Shown: positions 8,780 to 16,984 of the stretch, piece after piece
Layout of the letters: each line of letters begins with the position of its first letter
Numbering within the stretch: position 1 is the stretch's first letter
Source: Streptomyces umbrinus
Lineage (GTDB): Bacteria > Actinomycetota > Actinomycetes > Streptomycetales > Streptomycetaceae
Direction: 5' to 3'
NCBI RefSeq assembly: GCF_030817415.1
Contig: NZ_JAUSZI010000002.1
Span: 10,515,501 to 10,579,500, forward strand
Length of the DNA: 64,000 nt
Translations under genes and position numbers: made by a program
Notes under the pieces: generated by a model
Told to the model about the DNA's origin: nothing
The model's input: the letters and a program-made list of their open reading frames with translations, nothing else
Database searches by the model: none

Positions 8780-9481
8780 ATGACTGCTATCGAGGGTTCC
8801 GTCGTCCTGGTGACCGGCGGCAGCAGGGGGATCGGCAAGGCGCTGGTGGAAGGGCTTTTCGAGCGGGGGGCGAAGAAGGTGTATGCCACGGCCCGCGATC
8901 CGCGGACGGTCACGCATCCCCGGGCGGTCCCGCTGGCGCTGGAGGTCACCGACCCCGCGTCCGTCGCGGCGGCGGCCGAGCAGGCCGGCGACGTCACCAT
9001 CCTGATCAACAACGCCGGGGTCTCCGTGAACGCGTCCTTCCTGGAGGCGCCGGTCGAGGATGTGCGCCGGGACTTCGAGACGAACTTCTACGGACCGCTG
9101 CTCACCGCGCGGGCGTTCGTCCCGGTCATCGAGCGCAACGGCGGCGGCCACATCCTGAACGTCCACTCCGTGCTGTCGTGGATCGGCCTCGCCGGCTCGT
9201 ACAGCGCGTCCAAGGCCGCGGTCTGGTCCCAGACCAACTCCCTGCGGCTCGACCTCAAGCCGCGTGGGATCGGTGTCACCGGGCTCCACGTCGGTTACGT
9301 CGACACGGACATGACGGCGAAGATCGACGCCCCCAAGGCCTCGCCCGAGGATGTGGCCTCCCAGGCGCTCGACGGCATCGAGAGCGGAGCGTTCGAGGTG
9401 CTGGCCGACGATCTGTCCCGCCAGGTGAAGTCCGGGCTGTCCGCGGACCTCTCGGTCCTGTATCCGCAGCTCGTCGCCTAG
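8780..9481 (+). CDS. Short-chain dehydrogenase/reductase
   Basis: A 233-residue classical SDR with the cofactor motif TGGSRGIG near residue 14, INNAG, a catalytic serine in NVHSVLSW and the catalytic pair YSASK. The substrate is unknown. It sits behind two TetR-type operators and is followed after 71 bases by a TetR gene with a third copy of the operator. It is therefore probably derepressed by a ligand that the reductase itself modifies. This pairing of an SDR and TetR with ACCGATCGGT palindromes is common in Streptomyces. Confidence 0.93.
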   Translation: MTAIEGSVVLVTGGSRGIGKALVEGLFERGAKKVYATARDPRTVTHPRAVPLALEVTDPASVAAAAEQAGDVTILINNAGVSVNASFLEAPVEDVRRDFETNFYGPLLTARAFVPVIERNGGGHILNVHSVLSWIGLAGSYSASKAAVWSQTNSLRLDLKPRGIGVTGLHVGYVDTDMTAKIDAPKASPEDVASQALDGIESGAFEVLADDLSRQVKSGLSADLSVLYPQLVA

Positions 9482-9504
9482 CCTCCAGCAACCGCGTCGG
9501 CAGT

Positions 9505-9518
9505 AGACCGATCGGTTT
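9505..9518. promoter_or_regulatory. Third copy of the TetR-type operator
   Basis: The core ACCGATCGGT (9507-9516), with flanking A and TT, is a near-perfect copy of the 8701 and 8733 sites. It lies 35 bases upstream of the TetR ATG, fitting autoregulation. Confidence 0.7.
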
Positions 9519-9552
9519 TGGGGGCCCTCCCCGACGGAGGTACCCTCCGCTC

Positions 9553-10122
9553 ATGGCCAGTACGGACAAGACATCCACGAGGGACCGGCTGCTCGACGCG
9601 GCCACGGAGCTCTTCTATCGCGACGGCGTCTCCATCGGAGTCGAGGCGCTGTGCCGGGCCGCCGGGGTGTCGAAGCGCTCGATGTACCAGCTCTACGCCA
9701 GCAAGGACGAGGTGCTCGCGGCGAGCCTGGAGCGGCGTGCGCCGGAGTACGCGCGGCAGTTGGACCTCGACCCCGACGACACCCGGCCGCCCCGTGCCCG
9801 GATCCTGCACGTCTTCGAGTTGCTGGAGCAGGCCTCGACGCGGGACGACTACTGCGGCTGCCCGTTCCTGTCCGCCCTGGTCGAGGTGAAGGACCCCGAG
9901 CATCCGGCGAGGGCCGTCGCCCTGCGGGCCAAGGGCGCCCTGACCGAGGCGTTCCGCGTCGAGGCCGAGCGCGGCGGCGCCCGCGACCCCCAGCTCCTCG
10001 CCCGCCAGCTCACCCTCGTCTTCGACGGAGCAAGCGCCCGAGCCGGAGCAAAGGCAGAAACCCTGGCCGGCCTGACCACCACAACGGCAACGGCCTTGCT
10101 GGACGCGGCGGGCGTCGCATAA
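9553..10122 (+). CDS. TetR/AcrR-family repressor
   Basis: A 189-residue regulator. The N-terminal helix-turn-helix (about 8-55; RDRLLDAATELFYRDGVSIG, then VSKRSMYQLYASKDEVL) is typical of TetR proteins. The C-terminal ligand domain has a Cys pair in DDYCGCPFLSALVE. The ATG at 9553 gives the usual family length. GGAGG lies 12 bases upstream, which is rather far. It most likely represses the preceding SDR gene and itself through the three ACCGATCGGT palindromes. Confidence 0.92.
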   Translation: MASTDKTSTRDRLLDAATELFYRDGVSIGVEALCRAAGVSKRSMYQLYASKDEVLAASLERRAPEYARQLDLDPDDTRPPRARILHVFELLEQASTRDDYCGCPFLSALVEVKDPEHPARAVALRAKGALTEAFRVEAERGGARDPQLLARQLTLVFDGASARAGAKAETLAGLTTTTATALLDAAGVA

Positions 10123-10190
10123 AACGAGGACCGCGCACGGGCCCTACGGGGCTGAGCCGGGAGACCCACCCGCGCCAGCCACGCCCTCCA

Positions 10191-10375
10191 GGGGCGCGAG
10201 GAACTGCGCGCTCAGCCACGAACAACCGACAGCCGCAAACCTCCCCGCGCCCCCTCAGGGGCGCGGGGAACGGCGCGCCAAGCCACAGCCGACCCGCAGA
10301 CGCAAGACTTCCCCGCACCCCCTTCAGGGGTGCGGGGAACTGCGCGCTCAGCCACAGCCAACCCGCAGCCGACAA
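10191..10375. repeat. Three tandem copies of a REP-like hairpin element
   Basis: Three direct copies, about 65-70 bases apart, carry an 11-bp GC hairpin followed by GGAACTGCGCGCTCAGCCAC-like sequence. Copy 2 pairs CCCCGCGCCCC with GGGGCGCGGGG (10243-10268). Copy 3 pairs CCCCGCACCCC with GGGGTGCGGGG (10311-10337). The two stems differ by a compensated G:C to A:T pair. Copy 1 (from about 10183) is degenerate. Related elements lie at 24715-24775 and 61341-61400. They may end transcription between the convergent TetR and HAD genes, but the copy number argues for a dispersed repeat family. Confidence 0.8.
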
Positions 10376-10387
10376 GCACAAGCTCAC

Positions 10388-11083
10388 CTACGCCTCCCCG
10401 CCCAACCGGCGGAGCCACTCGTACGCGGCCCGAGCCGTGAACTCGGCCTGCCCACCCCGCAACAGCAACCCCACCGTCGCGAACGCCGGATCATCGGCCT
10501 GCCCCGCGACGTACGGGACCGCGATGCACCGCATCCCGGCCGCGTGCGCCGCGGCGGCCCCCGGCGCGGCGTCCTCAAGGACGACGCAGTCCCCGGGAAC
10601 CGCCCCGAGCCGCCGTGCCGCCTCCAGGAAGACATCCGGAGCGGGCTTGCCGGAGGCGACCTCCTCCGCCGAGACGATCGTCCGCAGATACGCGGACAGC
10701 CCCGTGCCCGCCAGGATCGCCTCGATGGCCTCGCGCGACGACCCCGAGGCCACAGCCATCGGCACACCCTCCCCGGCCAGCAGCTCCACGAACTTGCGCA
10801 TCTCCGGGTAGACCGGGGTGGACGCGCGGGCCAGCTCCAGATAGCGCCGGTTCTTGTCCGCGAGGAGCACGTCCAGCGGGGCCTCCAGGGCGTACCGCTC
10901 CCTCCAGAGCGCGATCGTCTCCTGCGTGCTGATGCCGACGTACCGCTCGTGGTCCGCCCAGGTGAAGTCCGTGATGCCCTGCCCGGCGAGCGTCTGCCGT
11001 CCCGCCTCGTAGTAGTTCGGCTCGCTGTCCACGAGCGTTCCGTCGAGATCGAAGATGACCGAAGTGCTGCCGAGATTGCTCAT
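10388..11083 (-). CDS. HAD-family phosphatase (beta-phosphoglucomutase-like subgroup)
   Basis: A 231-residue cytosolic hydrolase with all HAD motifs: VIFDLDGTLVDSE (motif I), VASGSS (motif II), a lysine in GKPAPDVF (motif III) and VLEDAAPGAAAAHAAGM (motif IV). A helical cap lies between motifs I and II, as in phosphoglycolate phosphatase and beta-phosphoglucomutase relatives. The substrate is probably a small sugar or metabolite phosphate. The ATG at 11083 is chosen over an upstream in-frame start because the conserved motif then begins at the usual distance. Confidence 0.9.
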   Translation of the reverse strand: MSNLGSTSVIFDLDGTLVDSEPNYYEAGRQTLAGQGITDFTWADHERYVGISTQETIALWRERYALEAPLDVLLADKNRRYLELARASTPVYPEMRKFVELLAGEGVPMAVASGSSREAIEAILAGTGLSAYLRTIVSAEEVASGKPAPDVFLEAARRLGAVPGDCVVLEDAAPGAAAAHAAGMRCIAVPYVAGQADDPAFATVGLLLRGGQAEFTARAAYEWLRRLGGEA

Positions 11084-11163
11084 GGGATCCAGGATGCCGG
11101 GTCCCGAAAGCCGACGATCAACCCCGGGCCGCACCCACGGTCAACCCGGGCCGTACGCTCCGG

Positions 11164-11640
11164 TCACCCCTGGGCCGTACGCCCGATCGACTCCACCAAC
11201 GGCAGCATCCGCTGCGGCACCCGCTCGCGCAGCGCGACCTCGGTCCGGGTGCGGACGACGCCCGGCAGGCTGATCAGAGCCTGGATCACATCCTCCAGAT
11301 GGCCGTTGTCCCGCGCGACGACCCGCGTCAGCAGATCCCCGCCACCGGTGATCGAGAACGCCTCGATGATCTCCGGTACGGCCGCCAACGCGTCCCCCAC
11401 GTCGTCGAGATGCCCCTGGGTGACCTCGATGTGCACGAACGCGAGCACCGGGTGCCCGAGCGCGGCGGGGGAGAGCGAGGGACCCGTACCGGTGATCACG
11501 CCGTCCCGCTCCAGCCGGTCGAGCCGCGCCTGCAGGGTGCCGCGGGCGACGCCGAGGATGCGCGCGTACTCGCGCACGCTGGTGCGCGGCTGCTCCATGA
11601 GCAGCCGCAGGATGCGGGTGTCGAGCTCGTCCACGGCCAT
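11164..11640 (-). CDS. Lrp/AsnC-family transcriptional regulator
   Basis: A 158-residue regulator. The N-terminal winged helix is visible as LDTRILRLLMEQPRTSVREY and VARGTLQARLDRLERDGVI. The RAM ligand-binding domain (about 70-150) contains EAFSITGGGDLLTRV. Members bind DNA as octamers and often act on a divergent gene. Here the divergent gene is a FUSC-type membrane protein beginning about 280 bases away. No ligand can be assigned. Confidence 0.92.
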   Translation of the reverse strand: MAVDELDTRILRLLMEQPRTSVREYARILGVARGTLQARLDRLERDGVITGTGPSLSPAALGHPVLAFVHIEVTQGHLDDVGDALAAVPEIIEAFSITGGGDLLTRVVARDNGHLEDVIQALISLPGVVRTRTEVALRERVPQRMLPLVESIGRTAQG

Positions 11641-11834
11641 GGTCCGTTGGTCTCCCTGCGGTCTGGGATGATCGTTCCCGACTGTACCAATGGCTCAGTC
11701 GATCACGAGCCGGTTGAGCCACTGCCCTCGCACTGCTTACCTTGTGGGTATCCATGGCGCGGACACGCGTCATTCATGGCGCCGCGAAGCGCCGGACGGC
11801 AAGGAAGCCGGATCCGGACCCGCGGCGCCATTGC

Positions 11835-11873
11835 CATGTCCTGAAGGCACGTCTTGAACAAGGCACGTCCTGA
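11835..11873 (+). repeat. Three direct repeats CAYGTCYTGA upstream of the FUSC gene
   Basis: CATGTCCTGA (11835-11844), CACGTCTTGA (11848-11857) and CACGTCCTGA (11864-11873) lie in direct orientation with spacings of 13 and 16 bases. They are in the 280-base gap between the divergent Lrp and FUSC genes. They could be binding sites for the Lrp-type protein or another activator. Nothing else in this gap is recognisable. Confidence 0.35.
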
Positions 11874-11920
11874 CGGTGGGGTCGACACGAAGTGGGGGCG
11901 GGCTGCCGACGGTGAAGAAG

Positions 11921-13429
11921 ATGTTCATGGCTCCGGATCCGGGCCTGGCACGGCTGCGGATCTCGCTGCGGGCGGTGCTCGGCATCGGTCTCGCGGTGGC
12001 CGCGTCGGAGCTGGCCGGACTCTCGCTGCCCGCCTCGATCACGGGCGGTCTCGCCGCGCTCCTCGCGCTGTTCACCGTCAGCGACCCGACCGTGCGCGGC
12101 CAGGCGGTCACCACCGCCCTGCTGCCCGTCGTCGGCTTCCCCGTGCTCGCCCTCGCGGCCACGCTCCACTCGATGCCGACCGTCCGCGACGCGATCTGGC
12201 TCGCCGTGATCTTCTGCGGGGTGTACGCCCGCCGCTGGGGTCCCCGCGGCCACGCGCTCGGCATCTTCGCGTTCATGACCTTCTTCATCACGCAGTTCCT
12301 GCACGCCGTGCCCGGCCAGCTCCCGCAGCTGTACGCCGCGATGGCGCTGGGGCTGGCCGCGTCCTCGGTGGTGCGTTTCGGCGTGTGGTGCATCGAGCGG
12401 CGCACCGCTCCGCCCGTCACGCCCGCCGCGCCGGCCGGCCGCGGGCTCTCCCGGCCGACCACCCGCCAGGCCTTCCAGGCGACGGCCGCCTGCGCGTTCG
12501 CGATCGCCGCGGGCCAGGTCCTCTCCCACGAGCGCTGGTACTGGGCCGTCGGCACCGCCTGGTGGATCTTCGTCAACACGTCCTCGCGCGGCGAGACCCT
12601 CGTACGCGGCTTCCGGCGCGTCGTCGGCACGGTCACCGGCATCGTGGCCGGCCTGCTGATCGCCGTACCGCTGGACGGCGCCCCCGCACCCACCGCGGCG
12701 ATCGTGGCGGTCTGCGTCTGGGGGATCTTCTACACCGCGGCTCTCTCGTACAGCTGGATGATGTTCTTCGTCACCGTCATGGCCGGCCTGCTCTACGGGC
12801 TGCTCGGTGTGCTGCACCCGGGCCTGCTGGGGCTGCGTCTCGCGGAGACCGCCGCCGGCGCGCTCGGCGCCGCGCTCGCCGTCGCGGTGATCCTGCCCGT
12901 CACCACGCACGCGGTCACCGACCGCTGGGTGGGCCAGGCCGTACGCGCCGTGCACGGATGCACCGCGGCGGCGGCCCGACGCCTCGCGGGTGACCCCGAC
13001 GCCGACCCCGCGCCGCAGGCGGCGGAACTGGAGGCGATGCTCGGCCGGGTCCGGTTCGCCCTCGCGCCGCTCGTGCACCCCCTCAACCCGATGCGGGCCC
13101 GCAAGGCCCGGGCCCGTCAGGTGCTCGCCCTCCTCGACGACTGCGCCCGGGAGACACGCGGTCTCGCGGCCGTCGTCGCCGACCCGGACGCCTCGTACGA
13201 CGCCCGCCTGACGGCCGCCTGCGGGCGTGTCGAAGCGGCGGTGGAGGTCCTGGTCGGCGCGGTGCCCGAACGCGCCGTGACGACGACCGCGGGCGCGCCG
13301 GGCCACCACTCCGCGGCCCGGGTCCACCACCCCGGCACCGAGCAGGCGCTGGCCCACCTCCATGGCCTGGAACGAGCGCTCGCCGCGCTGGCCACGCCCC
13401 TGCGCGGCTCGGCCGCCGTGAGCGCCTGA
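11921..13429 (+). CDS. FUSC-family membrane protein (aromatic acid exporter-like)
   Basis: A roughly 500-residue inner-membrane protein. The N-terminal half has about six hydrophobic helices (for example GIGLAVAASELAGLSLPASI and MMFFVTVMAGLLYGLLGVLH). The segment WYWAVGTAWWIFVNTSSRGETLVRGFRRVVGTV is the FUSC signature, and the C-terminal 150 residues are soluble and helical. FUSC proteins resemble AaeB and YccS efflux components. The start is uncertain. In-frame GTG codons at 11876 and 11912 and ATG at 11921 are all possible, and none has a strong ribosome site. Confidence 0.86.
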   Translation: MFMAPDPGLARLRISLRAVLGIGLAVAASELAGLSLPASITGGLAALLALFTVSDPTVRGQAVTTALLPVVGFPVLALAATLHSMPTVRDAIWLAVIFCGVYARRWGPRGHALGIFAFMTFFITQFLHAVPGQLPQLYAAMALGLAASSVVRFGVWCIERRTAPPVTPAAPAGRGLSRPTTRQAFQATAACAFAIAAGQVLSHERWYWAVGTAWWIFVNTSSRGETLVRGFRRVVGTVTGIVAGLLIAVPLDGAPAPTAAIVAVCVWGIFYTAALSYSWMMFFVTVMAGLLYGLLGVLHPGLLGLRLAETAAGALGAALAVAVILPVTTHAVTDRWVGQAVRAVHGCTAAAARRLAGDPDADPAPQAAELEAMLGRVRFALAPLVHPLNPMRARKARARQVLALLDDCARETRGLAAVVADPDASYDARLTAACGRVEAAVEVLVGAVPERAVTTTAGAPGHHSAARVHHPGTEQALAHLHGLERALAALATPLRGSAAVSA

Positions 13430-13678
13430 ACCCTCTCCGTACGCACCGCGGTTGGACACATTGCCCATGAATGAGACAGTTTCACCGGTCACGTAGAGGG
13501 TGGATCAGGCCGTCGGACGGGTAACCCCGCGGCTGTCAGCCGCACGGAGTCCGCGGGCCGCGCGGGAGCGGTCCGCGGGCGCGGCCGCCTGAGCGCGCAC
13601 GATGCGCAATGCCCCGCACAGAACCGGCCAACGCCTCACGGGCGACGGAACCGGCGGGCCGACGGCCGAGGCCTCCCG
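13430..13678. other. Intergenic stretch without a gene
   Basis: About 250 GC-rich bases between the FUSC stop and the dre-like site. Short GC palindromes such as CCGCGGGC and CCGCGGG repeat here. I see no open reading frame with coding character on either strand. Confidence 0.5.
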
Positions 13679-13694
13679 TCTGGTCTAGGCCATT
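13679..13694. promoter_or_regulatory. DasR-type dre-like site
   Basis: TCTGGTCTAGGCCATT matches the published DasR-responsive element ACTGGTCTAGACCAGT at 13 of 16 positions, including the central GGTCTAG. It lies 49 bases upstream of the lactonase GTG and just before TTGACTGCTACCGT, where promoter elements would be expected. DasR is the GntR-family repressor of amino-sugar genes in Streptomyces. The GlcNAc-kinase-like gene at 15950 fits the same regulon. Confidence 0.62.
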
Positions 13695-13742
13695 GACTGC
13701 TACCGTCGCCCCGAACGGCTTGGGTACCGAGAGGGGACGGCA

Positions 13743-14786
13743 GTGGCGGACGACGACGGACGGCGGCGACGGGCCTACATCGGCTCCTTCACGGCGGCAG
13801 GGGGCCTCGGTGTCCTCACCGCGGCCGTGGACGAGGAGAGCGGCGCCCTGACGCTGCTGGGCGCCGTGAACAGCGTCGCCGACCCCTCGTATCTCGCCCT
13901 GTCGCCCGCCGGGGACATGCTCTACGCGGTGAGCGAGACGGCCGACGGCGCGATCGCCGCGTACCGGCTGAAGGGCGATGAGCCTTCCCTGGCCGGCCCG
14001 TTGGTGCCGGTCGGCGGCAGCGGACCCACCCATCTGAGCCTCTTCGACGGGCACGTCCTGACGGCCAACTACGGCTCCGGCAGTGTCAGCGCCGTCCCGA
14101 TCCGCCACGACGGGAGCCTCGCCACCGCCTCCGGTGTGCTGCGGCACAAGGGATCGGGCCCGCACGGCCAGCGCCAGCAGGGCCCGCACGCCCACCACGT
14201 GCAGCCCGACCCGAGCCGCCGCTGGGCCGTGAGCGTCGACCTCGGAACCGACTCGGTACGCGTGTGCGCGCTGCGGGACGGAGCGCTCGCCCTGCACCGC
14301 GAGTTCGCGCTGCGGCCCGGCTCGGGGCCCCGCCACCTGGCGTTCCACCCGGACGGCGAGCGCGCGTACGTCCTCAACGAGCTCGCGCCGACCGTCACGG
14401 CCTGTCGGTGGGACGCCGTCGAGGGAGCGCTCCGGCCGGTCGGTGAGACGTCCGTGCTGCCGGACCTCCCCGACGGAGACGCCTACCCGTCCGGCATCGT
14501 CGTGTCGCCCGACGGCCGCTTCCTGTGGACCGCCACGCGCGGCCAGGACGTCCTCTCCGTGCTCGTGCCCGGCCCGCCCGGCGAAGGGCCCCGACTGGTC
14601 ACCACAGTGCCCTGTGGGGGCACCTGGCCGCGGGCGCTCGCCCTCGACCCGACCGGGCGCTTCCTGTACGTGGCGAACGAGCGCTCGGGAAACGTCACGT
14701 GGTTCGAGGTGGACCAGGACACGGGCGTGCCGAAGCGGGGCGGCTCGGTCAAGGCACCCGCGGCGTCCTGCGTGGTGCTCGACTAG
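13743..14786 (+). CDS. Lactonase family beta-propeller (6-phosphogluconolactonase-like)
   Basis: A 347-residue seven-bladed propeller of the lactonase/YbhE family. Repeated blades read LSPAGDMLYAV, FHPDGERAYVLNELAPTVTA, VSPDGRFLWTATR and LDPTGRFLYVANERSGNVTWF. The HAHHVQPDP segment is the conserved metal/substrate loop. Family members hydrolyse 6-phosphogluconolactone or other lactones, but many have unknown substrates. There is no signal peptide. The GTG at 13743 follows GAGAGGGGAC. The dre-like site upstream suggests control by amino sugars. Confidence 0.88.
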   Translation: MADDDGRRRRAYIGSFTAAGGLGVLTAAVDEESGALTLLGAVNSVADPSYLALSPAGDMLYAVSETADGAIAAYRLKGDEPSLAGPLVPVGGSGPTHLSLFDGHVLTANYGSGSVSAVPIRHDGSLATASGVLRHKGSGPHGQRQQGPHAHHVQPDPSRRWAVSVDLGTDSVRVCALRDGALALHREFALRPGSGPRHLAFHPDGERAYVLNELAPTVTACRWDAVEGALRPVGETSVLPDLPDGDAYPSGIVVSPDGRFLWTATRGQDVLSVLVPGPPGEGPRLVTTVPCGGTWPRALALDPTGRFLYVANERSGNVTWFEVDQDTGVPKRGGSVKAPAASCVVLD

Positions 14787-14836
14787 GACACCGGCGGGGA
14801 GGACCGCCAGGACATCCGAGGGAAGAACCCCGAAAC

Positions 14837-14878
14837 CCCGAAGGGCCCGGCTCCGGTCAGCGGAGCGGGCCCTTCGGG
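14837..14878. terminator. Bidirectional terminator between convergent genes
   Basis: A long stem (CCCGAAGGGCCCG and CTCCG against CGGAGCGGGCCCTTCGGG, one bulged G) closes on the 5-base loop GTCAG. It sits between the convergent lactonase and CbiX-like genes and can serve both. Confidence 0.85.
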
Positions 14879-14906
14879 ATTTGTGCGTGTGCGACTGCGG
14901 CCCGCG

Positions 14907-15830
14907 TCAGCGGACCGGCGCGCCCTGCGGCTGCGGGGGCGCGATGCCCAGCGCCGAGGTGTACTTCGCGAGCGCCAGCTTGCCGATCGCCGGGTACGGG
15001 CCCAGCGCCTCGGCGGCGGAGCAGCCCGCCTCCTTCGCGGCGGCGTCGAGCAGCCCCGCGTCCAGCTCGGGACCGATCAGGTACGGGGCGAGCGCAAGCT
15101 GCTGCGAGCCCGAGGAGCGCAGCTGCTCGGCGGTGGCCGCGATCGCGCCGTCCACGTCGAGCGCCGCCGCCATCACGGGCACGGCGAGCCGCGCGGCGAG
15201 CAGCATGCCGGTGATCCCGGCCGCCTGCACGGCCTCGTCGCCGCCCACGGACGCCAGGATGATGCCGTCCGCGGCCGTGGCCACGGTGAACAGCCGGGCG
15301 CGGTCGGCGCGGGCCAGACCGGCCTCGGACAGCCGCACGTGCAGCCCCTCGGCGAGCAGCGGGTGCGGGCCGAGTACATCGGTCAGCTCGGCCGCCACGC
15401 GGCTGTCCATGACGGCCTGGCGGACCCGGCGCAGCAGCGCGCCGTCCGGACCCGCGAGCAGCGGCACGACCACGGCGACCGGGCCGTCGGGCTCCACCAC
15501 GTCCACACCGGCGGCGCGGGCCTGCTCGAAACGCGCGATGCGCTCCTCGGAGGCGTGCGCGAGTACGGACTGGAGCGTGGGGAACTCCGAGTCGTCCCCG
15601 TCGAGGTACCCGATCCGGCCGTCGAGACCGGGGAGTTCGGAGCGCGCGATGCTCACGACCTCCTCGGCGAGGCTGCGGGTGGCGGCGCTGGGCATGCCCG
15701 GCACCGCGAGGACGAGCGCGGGCGCGCCCTCGGGAGCCGCCAACGGTTCCGGTCGGCGGTGCCGGCCGGGCTGGCGGGGTCGCGGCATTCGTACTGGCAG
15801 GCCGGACGCGGGCCCAGTGGGGGAGCTCAT
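14907..15830 (-). CDS. CbiX/sirohydrochlorin chelatase-like protein lacking the usual histidines
   Basis: A 307-residue protein with two repeats of a chelatase-like fold: ALVLAVPGMPSAATRSLAEE in the first, then VAVVVPLLAGPDGALLRRV, and a second half ending in LGPYPAIGKLALAKY. In CbiX and SirB the metal-binding histidines lie in a GHGSR motif after strand 1 and in a G-x-H motif about 65 residues later. Here these positions read PGMPSA and GPDG. The catalytic histidines therefore appear lost, and chelatase activity is doubtful. No sulfite reductase or cobalamin genes are nearby. The start is the ATG at 15830. Confidence 0.68.
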   Translation of the reverse strand: MSSPTGPASGLPVRMPRPRQPGRHRRPEPLAAPEGAPALVLAVPGMPSAATRSLAEEVVSIARSELPGLDGRIGYLDGDDSEFPTLQSVLAHASEERIARFEQARAAGVDVVEPDGPVAVVVPLLAGPDGALLRRVRQAVMDSRVAAELTDVLGPHPLLAEGLHVRLSEAGLARADRARLFTVATAADGIILASVGGDEAVQAAGITGMLLAARLAVPVMAAALDVDGAIAATAEQLRSSGSQQLALAPYLIGPELDAGLLDAAAKEAGCSAAEALGPYPAIGKLALAKYTSALGIAPPQPQGAPVR

Positions 15831-15890
15831 GGCGCCGAATGTTACTGGTTTCCTGGGCTCCCCTGTTCGGGGAGGGTGCAGGTGAGCGGT

Positions 15891-15926
15891 ATCCGTCCGG
15901 TTTTGTCTGATGAGTTACGGACGGAT
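15891..15926. repeat. 9-bp inverted repeat between the kinase and CbiX-like genes
   Basis: ATCCGTCCG and CGGACGGAT flank an 18-base AT-richer spacer. It lies 24 bases after the kinase stop and 60 bases before the CbiX-like start on the same strand. It could be a terminator for the kinase or an operator for the next gene. Confidence 0.45.
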
Positions 15927-15949
15927 TGATCTCACTGGCTGTCCACGGA

Positions 15950-16984
15950 TCAAGGGGAGTGCGTCGGTCGGTGGGGGTCCGGGGGCTCCGCGGTGTCCGT
16001 CACGACGTACAGCATGCTCTCGTCGCGCGGCAGCGTCAGCCGGTCGTCGGCCAGGTCGACGGCGATGCGTACGGCACCGTCGAGCGGGTCGCCCGCTGCC
16101 GGGACCTGCCGGGCGTAGGGCAGCCGCTTCGCCAGGGCGTCCCGCAGCGGTACGAGGAGGGGGTCGCCCATCTTGAAGAGACCACCCGTGAGAGCGACGT
16201 GGACTTCTCCCGGTCCCTCGTCCGGGCACACCGCGGCCGCCGAGTCGGCGATGTGCCGGGCCGCGGCGGCAAGGATGTCCGACGCCACCGGGTCGTCGTC
16301 GGCGCAGGCGGCCACCTCGGGGGCGAAGGACGCCAGCACGGCGGGGCGGTCCGAGCGCGGATAGAGCTGCCCCGGCAGCGCCGAGGCCGAGCCGAACATC
16401 TCCTCGGCGCGGCTGAGGAGCGCGGCGGAGCCGCCGGGCCGTCCGTCGTCGGCGCGCAGCGCCGCTTCGAGTCCGGCCCGCCCGATCCACGCGCCGCTGC
16501 CGCAGTCGCCGAGCAGATGGCCCCAGCCGTCCGCCCTGCGCCAGCTCTTGAGATCCGTGCCGATCGCGATCATCCCCGTGCCGCCCGCGACGACCGCGCC
16601 CACCCGCTGTCCCAGCGCACCCGTGTACGCCGTGACGGCGTCGGCGACCAGCGCGAGCCTCCGTACGCCGAGCTCGCGGGCCAGCGCCGACGGCAGATCG
16701 GCGCGCAGCGAATCGCCCAGGGTGGTGAGACCGGCGGCGCCGATCGCGATCGCCCGGAGCCCCTCGACCCCGGTCCCGGCCGTCAACCGCCGGGCCATCG
16801 GCACCAGTTGTTCGAGGAGATGCCCGGCGTCGATGCCCCGGGGGCCGGTACGCACCGGCTCCCGGGAGGCCAGCGGAGCCGTGACCGGGCCGCCGTCGAC
16901 GGCCAGGACGACACGCAGCCCCGAACCCCCGGAATCCACAGCCAGTACGCCCGACACCCCCGACGTCCCGCCGGGACGGGTCAC
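15950..16984 (-). CDS. N-acetylglucosamine kinase-like protein (BadF/BadG/BcrA/BcrD ATPase family)
   Basis: About 344 residues of the ASKHA kinase fold. PHOSPHATE-1 is [11 protein letters not shown], the adenosine region is [12 protein letters not shown], the conserved loop is [13 protein letters not shown], and [11 protein letters not shown] is near the C-terminus. This pattern is typical of GlcNAc kinases that feed amino sugars into glycolysis. A GTG at 16984 overlaps the ung stop (GTGA), implying coupled translation. A GTG at 16957 with GGGACG upstream is an alternative. The dre-like site ahead of the nearby lactonase supports an amino-sugar role. Confidence 0.82.
   Translation of the reverse strand: MTRPGGTSGVSGVLAVDSGGSGLRVVLAVDGGPVTAPLASREPVRTGPRGIDAGHLLEQLVPMARRLTAGTGVEGLRAIAIGAAGLTTLGDSLRADLPSALARELGVRRLALVADAVTAYTGALGQRVGAVVAGGTGMIAIGTDLKSWRRADGWGHLLGDCGSGAWIGRAGLEAALRADDGRPGGSAALLSRAEEMFGSASALPGQLYPRSDRPAVLASFAPEVAACADDDPVASDILAAAARHIADSAAAVCPDEGPGEVHVALTGGLFKMGDPLLVPLRDALAKRLPYARQVPAAGDPLDGAVRIAVDLADDRLTLPRDESMLYVVTDTAEPPDPHRPTHSP

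Noticed and set aside
10191..10375. CRISPR-like array
   Set aside because: Three imperfect copies form a hairpin plus tail with no unique spacers of constant length, and no cas genes are present. REP-like elements explain it.
12793..13104. Long minus-strand open frames opposite the FUSC gene
   Set aside because: They are Arg/Ala/Pro-rich shadows caused by high GC. The plus-strand frame has the membrane-protein pattern.
15831..15949. Cobalamin riboswitch before the CbiX-like gene
   Set aside because: No B12-box or conserved riboswitch core is visible. Only a 9-bp inverted repeat is present.
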